This document shows positions 1-6,996 of a DNA stretch of 17,247 bases, in pieces. Positions within the stretch are counted from its first letter, which is position 1. The number at the start of each line of letters is the position of its first letter. The notes under the pieces were generated by a model. That model did no database searches, was not told the origin of the DNA, and was given only the letters and a program-made list of their open reading frames with translations. The stretch comes from JBCDBY01 sp039182715 (GTDB lineage Bacteria; Planctomycetota; PLA2). Made by a program: the position numbers and the translations under genes. The stretch spans positions 1 through 17,247 of the forward strand of contig JBCDBY010000062.1 in the NCBI GenBank assembly GCA_039182715.1. Reading direction: 5' to 3'.

Positions 1-351
1 GACTTCTTCGGCTGGTACGCGCAGGTCGGCTGGTTCATCACCGGCGAGAGCCGCAAGTTCAAGAAGACGTCGGGCAGCTGGTCGCGCACCAGCCCGAAGG
101 CGAACTTCTGGACCGGTGAGGGTGGCCGCGGTGCGGTCGAGATCGCGATCCGCTGGGATTCGACCGACCTGACCGATGCCAACATCGACGGTGGCGAGAT
201 GGACTCGCTGTCGGTCAACGTCAACTGGTACTGGAACCCGAACACCCGCATGATGTTCGGCTACGTCTGGACGGATATCACCGGCGGCCCGAACGTCTCC
301 GGCGATGCCAACCTGAACTACGTCATCATCCGCTGGCAGATCGACTTCTAA
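1..351 (+). CDS. Phosphate-selective porin O/P family protein, C-terminal part (5' end outside window)
   Basis: The frame is open from base 1 to TAA at 349-351 and gives the last 116 residues of an outer-membrane beta-barrel. It shows alternating aromatic/polar strands typical of the OprO/OprP family: GWYAQVGWFITGE near the start, then AVEIAIRWDSTDLTD, LSVNVNWYWNPNTRMMFGYVW, and a terminal strand ending in IRWQIDF with the C-terminal Phe used for outer-membrane assembly. The family forms trimeric channels, the classic members being anion or phosphate selective, but many distant members are general porins, so the substrate here is not known. Its transcript probably ends at the hairpin at 387-419, which separates it from the next unit. 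Family assignment is firm from the C-terminal pattern; specificity is not. Confidence 0.85.
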   Translation, partial: DFFGWYAQVGWFITGESRKFKKTSGSWSRTSPKANFWTGEGGRGAVEIAIRWDSTDLTDANIDGGEMDSLSVNVNWYWNPNTRMMFGYVWTDITGGPNVSGDANLNYVIIRWQIDF

Positions 352-386
352 GTCGAGAGTTCTTCGTACCGCAAAACGTCTGAACG

Positions 387-419
387 ACGGGGCCCCGGTT
401 TTCCGGGGCCCCGTTTTTT
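387..419 (+). terminator. Intrinsic terminator after the porin gene
   Basis: A perfect 12-bp GC-rich stem (387-398 with 403-414) closes a TTTT loop and runs straight into a T tract (414-419). It starts 35 bp after the porin stop and ends 24 bp before the phnP-like start, so it should end porin transcription and insulate the downstream unit. Confidence 0.93.
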
Positions 420-443
420 CGTGTTCGGCGAGAATGAGGCGCG

Positions 444-1157
444 ATGCGGATGACCTTGCTCGGGACGGGGGACGCGGGCGGAACCCCGCGCCACGGATGC
501 CGCTGCGCCGCCTGTCGCACGCTGGTCCGTTCCCCGGCACGCGCGTTCGTCGAGGCGGGCGCGCATCGCGTTCCGATCGACGCCGGTGCGGCCTGGCCGG
601 ACGGCGCGATCGACGCGGTCCTGCTGACGCACTTCCATTTCGACCACGTCGCCCGGCTCGTGCCGATGCAGTTCGGGGTGGGAGAGCGCATTCCGGTGTA
701 TGCGCCCGACGACCCCGAGCGGCGCGCCCTGCTCTTCGAGCCGGAGAGCCTGCTGGACTTCCGGCCGGCCGACGAGAGTTTCGCGATCGGCGAAATCCAG
801 GTCACGCCGTTGCCGCTGCGCCACAGTGCGCCGACGGTCGGTTGGCACCTCTGGCACCGGGGACAATCGCTCGCCTACCTCGCGGACACGCGCGGCCTGC
901 CCGAGCAGACCCGGGCCTTCCTCGTGGATGCGCCGCCCGACCTCCTGATCCTCGACTGCACCTGGCCGCCCGATCCCGACGCCCGGAACCACAACGACCT
1001 CGATCTGGCGCTGCACGACATCGAGGAGATCGGACCGCGCCGCGCGATCCTGACGCACATCAGCCACGAGCTCGACATGTGGCGGCTCGAGTCCGGGGAC
1101 ACCCTGCCGGACGGCGTCCAATGGGGGCGCGACGATCTCGCGCTGACCCTCGTGTGA
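444..1157 (+). CDS. phnP: PhnP-like MBL-fold phosphodiesterase
   Basis: A 237-residue metallo-beta-lactamase-fold protein that aligns along its length with E. coli PhnP, which opens phosphoribosyl 1,2-cyclic phosphate in C-P lyase metabolism. Visible metal ligands are H63-x-H65-x-D67-H68 (HFHFDH), H127 (LPLRHS), D148 (LADTRG) and H205 (THISHE). The PhnP-specific structural zinc motif is also present as C19-x-C21-x2-C24 with H208 as the likely fourth ligand. LLDF, PLPLRHS and RNHNDL further match PhnP. The protein is cytoplasmic with no signal peptide. It is the first gene of a tight unit, with the next gene beginning 2 bp after its stop. No C-P lyase (phnG-M) genes are in the window, so it may serve another cyclic phosphate. 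A longer open frame starting at 434 in another register is a shadow. Fold and subfamily are clear; the in vivo substrate is inferred. Confidence 0.85.
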   Translation: MRMTLLGTGDAGGTPRHGCRCAACRTLVRSPARAFVEAGAHRVPIDAGAAWPDGAIDAVLLTHFHFDHVARLVPMQFGVGERIPVYAPDDPERRALLFEPESLLDFRPADESFAIGEIQVTPLPLRHSAPTVGWHLWHRGQSLAYLADTRGLPEQTRAFLVDAPPDLLILDCTWPPDPDARNHNDLDLALHDIEEIGPRRAILTHISHELDMWRLESGDTLPDGVQWGRDDLALTLV

Positions 1158-1159
1158 CC

Positions 1160-2146
1160 ATGCGTGCCGTCCACGTCGTGACCCGCCTCAACGTCGGAGG
1201 CATCGCGCGCTACCTCGAGTCGGCGAGCGACGCCGTCGATGTCCTCGTGCGAGGGCAGGTGGAGGCGGACGAGCAGGAGGCCGCGTGGGACGGCGCTCAG
1301 CACGTGCTGGAGGGCATGAGGCGATCGGTCCGGCCGTTGGACGACCGTCGCGCCGTGAGCGCCCTCGAGGCGCTCCTGCGTCGCCTGGAGCCCGATGTCG
1401 TGCACACGCACGCCTCCAAGGCCGGCTTTGTCGGGCGGGTCGCCGCGCGGCGCCTGGGGATCCCCGTGGTTCATACGTTTCACGGTCACGTGCTTCGCGG
1501 CTACTTCGGACCGTTGCGCAGCCGTCTCTTCCAGGCGATCGAGCGCCGCCTGGCGCGCGGCGCGCATCTCACCGCGACGGGGCCCGCTTGCGCGCGGGAA
1601 CTCGAGTCCCTCCTGCGACGACCGGTGTCCGTGCTGCCGCCGGGCATCGCGCTCTCCGCTGCCCCCGCCGGCGCGCGCGGCCGCTGGCGGCGCCGCTGGG
1701 GCGATCCGCAGCGCGTCGCCCTGCAGGTCGGACGCGCCGCCGCCGTGAAGCGCCACGATCGATTCGTCGGGGCGGCGCGGGCGGCCGGCTACCTGCCGGT
1801 CATCGCCGGCGCGACCGGCGTCCCGGGTGCGCTCTGTCTCGGCGTCGTCGATGCCATGGAGGAGATCTACGCGGCGGTCGACGTCGTCGTCTGCGCTTCG
1901 GATCGCGAAGGGACGCCGTTTGCGCTGCTCGAGGCGATGGCCGCCGGCGTGCCGATCGTCGCGCGCCCGGTCGGGGACGTGCCCTGGATCGTCGGGGACG
2001 CGGGCGTGCTCGCCGATGACCTCGCCGCCGCACTCCGGGCGCTGCCCGAGGGCCTCGGCGCACGCGGCCGGGAACGCGTGGCGCGCCTCTTTCCGGCGGA
2101 CGCCGTGGCGCCGCGGTTGCGGGCGCTCTACCGGTCGATCGTCTAG
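1160..2146 (+). CDS. GT4-type glycosyltransferase
   Basis: A 328-residue GT-B glycosyltransferase of the GT4 kind. The N-terminal Rossmann half begins HVVTRLNVGGIARYL, where the glycine loop binds the acceptor/donor phosphate, and continues with DVVHTHASKAGFVGRVAA (79-96) and HTFHGHVLRGYF. The C-terminal half has VLPPGIAL (158-165) and the nucleotide-sugar motif E250-x7-E258 in DREGTPFALLEAMAAGVP. Members move sugars from nucleotide donors to lipid or polysaccharide acceptors at the inner face of the membrane. It is shorter than the usual 360-400 residues because the linker between the halves is trimmed. ATG at 1160 lies 2 bp after the phnP-like stop and opens directly on the conserved N-terminal strand, so translation is probably coupled. 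Donor and acceptor cannot be told. Neighbouring lipA and larC give no pathway link. Confidence 0.85.
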   Translation: MRAVHVVTRLNVGGIARYLESASDAVDVLVRGQVEADEQEAAWDGAQHVLEGMRRSVRPLDDRRAVSALEALLRRLEPDVVHTHASKAGFVGRVAARRLGIPVVHTFHGHVLRGYFGPLRSRLFQAIERRLARGAHLTATGPACARELESLLRRPVSVLPPGIALSAAPAGARGRWRRRWGDPQRVALQVGRAAAVKRHDRFVGAARAAGYLPVIAGATGVPGALCLGVVDAMEEIYAAVDVVVCASDREGTPFALLEAMAAGVPIVARPVGDVPWIVGDAGVLADDLAAALRALPEGLGARGRERVARLFPADAVAPRLRALYRSIV

Positions 2147-2149
2147 ACT
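2144..2149 (+). promoter_or_regulatory. Possible -10 hexamer (TAGACT) 7 nt before the lipA GTG
   Basis: TAGACT fits TANNNT and overlaps the stop codon of the glycosyltransferase gene. There is no Shine-Dalgarno sequence before the GTG start at 2157. This spacing would give a leaderless or near-leaderless lipA transcript. It is weak evidence alone; similar placements occur before the genes at 9715, 15323 and 15414. Confidence 0.25.
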
Positions 2150-2156
2150 TCACGGT

Positions 2157-3038
2157 GTGAGGACGCAGAACCCGCCGCGCGCGCGCAAGCGCAGCCTGCC
2201 CGACTGGTTCAAGAAGCCGCTGCCGAAGGGCGGAGCGATCCAGCCGATGCGCAAGCTGGTCGAGGACCTGTCGCTGCACACGGTCTGCGCCTCGGCCAAG
2301 TGCCCCAACCTCAACGAGTGCTGGAGTCGCAAGACGGCGACCTTCATGGTGCTCGGCAACAACTGCACGCGGCGCTGCTTCTTCTGCTCGGTGCCCAAGG
2401 CGCGCCCCGACCCGGTCGATCCGGACGAGCCGCGCCGTGTCGCCGAGGCGGTCGAGGCGCTGGAGCTGCGCCACGTGGTCGTGACCTCGGTCGACCGCGA
2501 CGACCTGCCGGACCGGGGGGCGACCCACTTCGTCGAGGTCATCGAGGCGATCCGCGCCACCGGCAAGCGCGTCGTCGAGGTGCTCACGCCCGACTTCCGC
2601 GGCTATCCGCCGGCGGCACGCATGGTGGCGGAGGCGCGGCCGGACATCTTCAATCACAACGTCGAGACGGTCCCGCACCTCTACACGCGCGTGCGACCGG
2701 GCGCGGTCTACAAGCACTCGCTCGAGCTGTTGCGCACGGTCAAGGAGCTCGACCCGACCATCCTCACCAAGTCGGGGCTCATGCTCGGCCTCGGTGAGAC
2801 GGATGAGCAGGTCCTCGAGACGCTCGCCGACATGCGCGCCGCGAACGTCGACCTGATCACGCTGGGCCAGTACCTGCGACCGAGCGACCGCGAGCTGCCG
2901 GTCGAGCGCTACGTGACGCCGGAGGAGTTCGACGCTCTCGCCGCACGCGGCAGGGAGCTCGGATTCCTCGACGTCTACGCCGGCCCCTTCGTGCGCTCCT
3001 CGTACAACGCCGACTCGGTGTACGAGCGCATCGGATGA
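2157..3038 (+). CDS. lipA: Lipoyl synthase, radical SAM
   Basis: A 293-residue LipA that inserts two sulfur atoms into protein-bound octanoyl groups to make the lipoyl cofactor of 2-oxoacid dehydrogenases and GcvH. Both iron-sulfur sites are visible: the auxiliary cluster C44-x4-C49-x5-C55 (in VCASAKCPNLNECW) and the radical SAM cluster C70-x3-C74-x2-C77 (CTRRCFFC). The C-terminal RSSY (280-283), whose serine ligates the auxiliary cluster, is present, as are GLGET and the family's VTSVDRDDLPDRG. The GTG at 2157 was chosen because the conserved LPDWFKKPLPKGG segment lies upstream of the first internal ATG (2247). The gene starts 10 bp after the glycosyltransferase stop and overlaps larC by 4 bp (ATGA). 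No lipB or lplA is in the window. Confidence 0.97.
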   Translation: MRTQNPPRARKRSLPDWFKKPLPKGGAIQPMRKLVEDLSLHTVCASAKCPNLNECWSRKTATFMVLGNNCTRRCFFCSVPKARPDPVDPDEPRRVAEAVEALELRHVVVTSVDRDDLPDRGATHFVEVIEAIRATGKRVVEVLTPDFRGYPPAARMVAEARPDIFNHNVETVPHLYTRVRPGAVYKHSLELLRTVKELDPTILTKSGLMLGLGETDEQVLETLADMRAANVDLITLGQYLRPSDRELPVERYVTPEEFDALAARGRELGFLDVYAGPFVRSSYNADSVYERIG

Positions 3039-4189
3039 GAATCGGACTGCTCGACCCGTTCGCCGGCGTCGCGGGCGACATGTTCGTCGGCGCGCTGCTC
3101 GACGCGGGCGCGCCGTTCGACGCGGTGCGCGAGGGCCTGGCCGCGCTCGAGCTGGACGAGTACGAAGTCTCTCTCGCCTCGGTGCAGCGCTGCGGGATCG
3201 CGGCCGGGAAGTACCGCGTGACGCATCGGGAGGGACATCACCACCGCGGGCTCACCGAGATCCGCCGTCTCATCGAGAAGGCGAGTCTGTCGGACGCGGT
3301 GCGCGAGCGGGCGCTCGATGCGTTCCAGAAGCTCGGCGAGGCGGAAGCCAAGGTGCACGGCGTCGACATCGAGAAGGTGCACTTCCACGAGGTCGGTGCC
3401 GTCGACGCGATCTGCGACATCGTCGGCGCGGCGCTGGCGTTCGACGCGCTCGGCATCGAGCGGCTGTACGCCCGTCCACTCCCGCTCTTCTACGGCATGG
3501 TCGACGCCGCCCACGGCCGCATCCCGTTGCCCGCCCCGGCGACGATGGAGCTGATGCGCGATTGGCCCGTGTTCGACTCCGGCCGCGAGGGGGAGCTGGT
3601 CACGCCGACCGGCGCCGCGCTCGTCACGGCGTGGGCGACGCCCGACGCGCCGCCGCCGTTCGCGCCGAAGTCGATCGGCTACGGCGCGGGCGACCGCGAC
3701 CCCGAGGGGTACCCCAACGTCTGCCGCCTGATCGTCGGGGAAACGACCGCGTCCGGCGCTTCGCTCTGGCAGCTCGAGTGCGAAATGGACGACGCCACGC
3801 CGCAGGTGCTCGGCTACCTGCTCGGCCAGCTGCTGGACGCCGGTGCGCTCGACGCGACGTTGACGCCGGTGCAGATGAAGAAGAACCGCCCCGGCACGCG
3901 GGTGACGGTGCTGACGCGGGCGGAGACGATCGCGACGATCGAGGAGCGGCTCTTCCGCGAGGGGACCACGCTGGGCGTACGTCGGCACCTCGTCGAACGC
4001 ACGGAGCTTCCGCGTCGCATCGTGCGCGTCGAGACGCCGTACGGCACGGTCGGCGTCAAGGTCGGCGAGTTGGGCGGCGAGGTCGTGCACGTCGCGCCGG
4101 AGTACGAGGATTGCCGCCGCCTCGCGCAAGAGCATGGCGTCCCGCTGCGCGAGGTCACGCGCGCCGCCATGGCAAAATGGGCCGGATGA
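3035..4189 (+). CDS. larC: LarC, nickel-pincer cofactor biosynthesis protein
   Basis: A 384-residue DUF111 protein matching LarC, the CTP-dependent cyclometallase that inserts nickel into the pyridinium bis-thiocarboxylate made by LarB and LarE, giving the nickel-pincer cofactor of lactate racemase-type enzymes. Visible signatures are the N-terminal DPFAGVAGDMFVGALLDAG, a histidine-rich stretch around 64-70 (HREGHHH), HFHEVGAVDAICDIVG (116-131), VTPTGAALV (189-197) and, in the C-terminal domain, LECEMDDATPQVLGY and TPVQMKKNRPGT (277-288). In Lactobacillus plantarum the two halves are joined by programmed frameshifting; here they are one open frame. The start overlaps the lipA stop (ATGA, 3035-3038) and the stop overlaps the next start. 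larB, larE and a LarA-type client are not in the window. Confidence 0.93.
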   Translation: MRIGLLDPFAGVAGDMFVGALLDAGAPFDAVREGLAALELDEYEVSLASVQRCGIAAGKYRVTHREGHHHRGLTEIRRLIEKASLSDAVRERALDAFQKLGEAEAKVHGVDIEKVHFHEVGAVDAICDIVGAALAFDALGIERLYARPLPLFYGMVDAAHGRIPLPAPATMELMRDWPVFDSGREGELVTPTGAALVTAWATPDAPPPFAPKSIGYGAGDRDPEGYPNVCRLIVGETTASGASLWQLECEMDDATPQVLGYLLGQLLDAGALDATLTPVQMKKNRPGTRVTVLTRAETIATIEERLFREGTTLGVRRHLVERTELPRRIVRVETPYGTVGVKVGELGGEVVHVAPEYEDCRRLAQEHGVPLREVTRAAMAKWAG

Positions 4190-4776
4190 GAGCGCTGCTG
4201 CTGCTCGCGTTCCTGGCCGGGTGCGGCTGCGAGCCGGCGCCGCCGCCGGACCCGGCGCCCGAACCGGAGGGGGATCCGAAGCGGGCGCGTGCGAATCCGG
4301 CGCCGACCCAGGAGCGGGTCGGGACGGTCCGGTTTCAGGGGCTGAAGATCAAGCTGCCCGAGTCGTGGACGAAGGACAGCAAGCCGCACGGCAGCCAGCT
4401 GCTGCTGTTCGGGCCCAAGGACGACGGATTCAAGCCGAGCGTGCAGCTCGAGTGGAAGAAGAGCGAGCTGCCGCTCGAGAAATGGGCGCAGATCAACGTC
4501 GAGAAGTACGACAACCCGAAGTCGGTCGCGGTCGTCCACGAGAAGGGCTGGACGAAGCTGGACGGCCGCCGCGCCTTTCGCATGGTCTACGAGCTCACGG
4601 AGCGCGATCCGAACCGCGACGGCAAGCCGGCGCGGTTCATGTTCTGCGACTGGTACATCCAGAAGGACGGACACGTCGGCATGCTGCGCGGACTGGCGCG
4701 GCAGGAAGACTTCGGCCTTCGCTACCGCCCCTTCTTCGACCGGGTCGCGGAGACGCTCCGCTACCCCTCCAGATAG
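4186..4776 (+). CDS. Small lipoprotein, function unknown
   Basis: A 196-residue protein with a very short signal sequence and a lipobox L10-A11-G12-C13, so it should be lipidated at C13 and anchored in the envelope. A Pro/Glu-rich spacer (about 15-42) follows. The remaining domain (about 46-194) begins VRFQGLKIKLPESW and resembles the DcrB/PsbP-like fold seen in many small lipoproteins. That resemblance is only to the opening strand pattern, so the family call is tentative. ATG at 4186 overlaps the larC stop (ATGA), suggesting translational coupling. Its last 16 bp overlap the 3' end of the convergent aminotransferase gene. No catalytic motif is seen. Confidence 0.75.
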   Translation: MRALLLLAFLAGCGCEPAPPPDPAPEPEGDPKRARANPAPTQERVGTVRFQGLKIKLPESWTKDSKPHGSQLLLFGPKDDGFKPSVQLEWKKSELPLEKWAQINVEKYDNPKSVAVVHEKGWTKLDGRRAFRMVYELTERDPNRDGKPARFMFCDWYIQKDGHVGMLRGLARQEDFGLRYRPFFDRVAETLRYPSR

Positions 4777-5753
4777 TCCGCCAGCGCCTTCACGCCCTTC
4801 CGGAAGTCGGTCGTCCGGGCACCCAGGAAGAGCCGCACGTAGCGCTTGTCGCCGAAGAAAGAACCCGACGCAACGCCGATGCCCTGCTCCGCCATCGCCG
4901 CGGCGCACGTGTCCCCGTCTCCGACGCGCACGAACGCCGTGAGACCCGCCTGCGGCTCGATGAAGGTAAGGCCGCTCTTCCGCAGCGTCGTCAGGTTGGG
5001 GCGCACCGGCTGCATGGTGCGGCGGCGATAGTCGGGCAGTTTCGACCAGACGCGCCGCAGGTGGAGGATGGACGGGGTGGAGCACTGCACGCTGACCAGG
5101 TTGTCCACCCGACGGACGCGATCGAGCAGCTCCGGCGCGCCGAGCACCCAACCGAGCCGCAGGCCGCCGAGGCCGTAGGTCTTGGTCAGCCCGCCGGTCG
5201 TGAGGAAGCGGGGGTGGCGCGTGGCGGCCACCGCGGGCGGACGAGCCTGCAGATCGCGGTAGACCTCATCGACGATGACGATGCCGCCGCGGTCGGCGAA
5301 GGCGGTCAGTCGCTCCCAGTCCTCGTCCGTCAGCAGGCGCCCGGTCGGGTTGTGCGGTGACGTCACCACGATCAGGGGGGCCTTTTTGGGGAGACGCTTG
5401 AGCGAGCCATCCTTGCGGCGCTTGATGTCGATCACGTCGGCGCCGAGGCCGGCCGGGATCTCCGCCAGCGGCGCGTAGCGAGGCGTTTCCACGCCGACCG
5501 CCTTGCCCGGCGTGGTGAAGGCGGCCAGCGCCACGAAGTTGGCGAGGCTCGTCCCTCCGACCAGATACACATGGTCCTTCGGGACGCGGTACTTGCGGGC
5601 GATCTTGCCCTCGAGGACCGGGTCGCCGGAGCCGAATTCCTGGTGGTTCACGCCCGGCGGATGGGGGGCGCCGGAGAATCCCAACTCGATCGGGAGGGGA
5701 TCCGCCGTGTGGGCCTTGGCCCACTCCATGTGGGGGAATTTCGCCTTTTGCAT
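4761..5753 (-). CDS. PLP-dependent class I/II aminotransferase
   Basis: A 330-residue fold-type I PLP enzyme. Landmarks are VGGTSLANF (65-73) for cofactor phosphate binding, SPHNPTG (132-138) with Asn135 contacting PLP, D162-E163-V-Y165 with Asp162 holding the ring nitrogen, K191 in GLTKTYGLGGLRLGW as the Schiff-base lysine, and R307 in YVRLFLGA as the likely substrate carboxylate anchor. At 330 residues it is short for the class (about 370-400) and lacks most of the N-terminal arm. The start at 5753 is set by a good Shine-Dalgarno AAGGA six nt upstream; the frame stays open further upstream but without support. It is monocistronic, divergent from the SH3b gene and convergent with the lipoprotein gene. 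The amino-acid substrate cannot be told. Confidence 0.88.
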   Translation of the reverse strand: MQKAKFPHMEWAKAHTADPLPIELGFSGAPHPPGVNHQEFGSGDPVLEGKIARKYRVPKDHVYLVGGTSLANFVALAAFTTPGKAVGVETPRYAPLAEIPAGLGADVIDIKRRKDGSLKRLPKKAPLIVVTSPHNPTGRLLTDEDWERLTAFADRGGIVIVDEVYRDLQARPPAVAATRHPRFLTTGGLTKTYGLGGLRLGWVLGAPELLDRVRRVDNLVSVQCSTPSILHLRRVWSKLPDYRRRTMQPVRPNLTTLRKSGLTFIEPQAGLTAFVRVGDGDTCAAAMAEQGIGVASGSFFGDKRYVRLFLGARTTDFRKGVKALADYLEG

Positions 5754-5759
5754 ACTACA

Positions 5760-5764
5760 TCCTT
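5760..5764 (-). promoter_or_regulatory. Shine-Dalgarno site of the aminotransferase gene
   Basis: AAGGA on the minus strand, six nt before ATG at 5753. It decides the start, since the reading frame is open far upstream. Confidence 0.7.
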
Positions 5765-5806
5765 GAATTCCGTCGCCGCGACGTGGAAGATCACCGTGTC
5801 CGGGCG

Positions 5807-5813
5807 AAAGGAG
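5807..5813 (+). promoter_or_regulatory. Shine-Dalgarno site of the SH3b protein gene
   Basis: AAAGGAG, seven nt before ATG at 5821. It favours that ATG over the TTG at 5818 and the ATG at 5824. The 67-bp divergent space 5754-5820 must hold both promoters, but I see no convincing -35/-10 pair in it. Confidence 0.75.
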
Positions 5814-5820
5814 CCTTTTG

Positions 5821-6951
5821 ATGATGAAGTGGCCTGCTGTTCTGCTTTCGGTTCTCGTTGTTTCCCTTCCCTCGTGGGCGCAGGACGTCCCCGCGAAGAA
5901 GGTGGAGGGGGGATCGTACGCCGCGGAAGTGACCGCGTCGAAGCTCCACCTGCGCGCCGGGCCGGGCTCCTCGTACCAAAGCGTGCTGATGCTCGAACAA
6001 GGCAGCAAGGTGATCGTCAAGGAGGCGACCTCGGCGAGTGGCTGGGCCATCGTCGCGGTGCCCGGCGGCTACCCCGCGTGGGTTGCCGCACGGTTTGTCC
6101 AGCCGGATGCCGCCAACGCGAAGCGCGGCACGGTGACGGTTCAGAACCTGCTCGTTCGACCGCGCGCGAGCACGCGCTTCCATCAGCTCAACGGCCGCCT
6201 CAACAAGGGCGAGATGGTCGACATCCTCGGCGAGAAGACGGTCGAGGGGAAGCGCTGGCTGCAGGTTCGTGCGCCGCAGCGCATCCCGCTCTACTGCGCC
6301 GCAGAGTACCTCAAGAACATCGGCCCCGCATCGCTGGCGGTCCCGCCGGTCGCCAAGAGCGGCGCCACCACCAAGCCCGCGCCCAACGCCGCTTCGGCGG
6401 ACGCGCGCTATCTCGTGGTGGAGCGTCGCATCCTGCGCGACCTGCCGCAGGCGCGCTCGATGGCGGACTTCGAGCCGATCCGTCGCACGTTCGCGACCGT
6501 GGACCACAAGCAGCTCAGCCTCGAGAACCGCAGCCGCCACCTCGGCCTCGAGCGTCAGATCTTCGAGAAGGAGCGCGCCGTGATCGTGGCCAGCGTGAAG
6601 GAGGACAAGCAGCGCCTCCTCGCCGAGCACGACGCGCGCGTGCGCGAGATCCGCGAACGCTACGAGCGCGAGCGTGCGAAGCTCGAGGCGGAGCGTCGCG
6701 AGCGCGAGAAGAAGGCGAACGCGTACACCGCCGTCGGGATCGTCGAGCACAAGCCCGACATCCTCGGGCGCACGCCGGCGTTCCAGCTGACCAAGGGCGG
6801 CAAGCTCGTCTACTTCCTGATCGCGCCGGCCTTCGACCTGCACCGCTTCGCGGGCAAGCGCGTGGGCGTGATCGGCAACACGAATCGCGAGAGCGGCACG
6901 GGCCACTTCACCGTCATGGTGAAGCGACTCGAGATCATCGGCGACAAGTAG
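5821..6951 (+). CDS. Exported protein with two SH3b-like domains and a coiled coil
   Basis: A 376-residue secreted protein. Residues 1-20 form a signal peptide with probable cleavage after SWA. Two bacterial SH3-like domains follow: about 33-95 (VTASKLHLRAGPGSSYQSVLM, with the usual LHLRAGPG opening) and about 101-168 (VTVQNLLVRPRASTRF). SH3b domains commonly bind peptidoglycan or peptides. After an Ala/Pro-rich linker (169-195) comes a charged helix, about 230-300, rich in E/R/K with heptad-like spacing, likely a coiled coil. A C-terminal beta-rich domain (about 301-376) has FAGKRVGVIG, reminiscent of small OB-like domains. The gene lies 45 bp before a histidine kinase gene, so it may be the envelope partner of that two-component system; this is inference. 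Domain calls are moderately firm, function is not. Confidence 0.75.
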   Translation: MMKWPAVLLSVLVVSLPSWAQDVPAKKVEGGSYAAEVTASKLHLRAGPGSSYQSVLMLEQGSKVIVKEATSASGWAIVAVPGGYPAWVAARFVQPDAANAKRGTVTVQNLLVRPRASTRFHQLNGRLNKGEMVDILGEKTVEGKRWLQVRAPQRIPLYCAAEYLKNIGPASLAVPPVAKSGATTKPAPNAASADARYLVVERRILRDLPQARSMADFEPIRRTFATVDHKQLSLENRSRHLGLERQIFEKERAVIVASVKEDKQRLLAEHDARVREIRERYERERAKLEAERREREKKANAYTAVGIVEHKPDILGRTPAFQLTKGGKLVYFLIAPAFDLHRFAGKRVGVIGNTNRESGTGHFTVMVKRLEIIGDK

Positions 6952-6975
6952 GTCAGGATCATCGGCGCGAGATAG
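6933..6975 (+). repeat. Imperfect 24-bp tandem duplication spanning the SH3b gene stop codon
   Basis: The 11-mer GATCATCGGCG occurs at 6933-6943 and again at 6957-6967, 24 bp apart. Both copies are followed by an in-frame TAG (6949-6951 and 6973-6975), and read in frame the second would encode RIIGAR after the real C-terminus EIIGDK. It looks like a small slippage or duplication event at the gene end. Confidence 0.55.
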
Positions 6976-6996
6976 ATCGGGGTCCGGCGGGCCGCC

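Noticed and set aside
434..2146. A 570-codon open frame running through the phnP-like gene into the glycosyltransferase
   Set aside because: Only the part from 1160 matches a protein family. Upstream the frame is low-complexity Arg/Pro, while the other register encodes a full PhnP. It is a GC-rich shadow, not a fusion.
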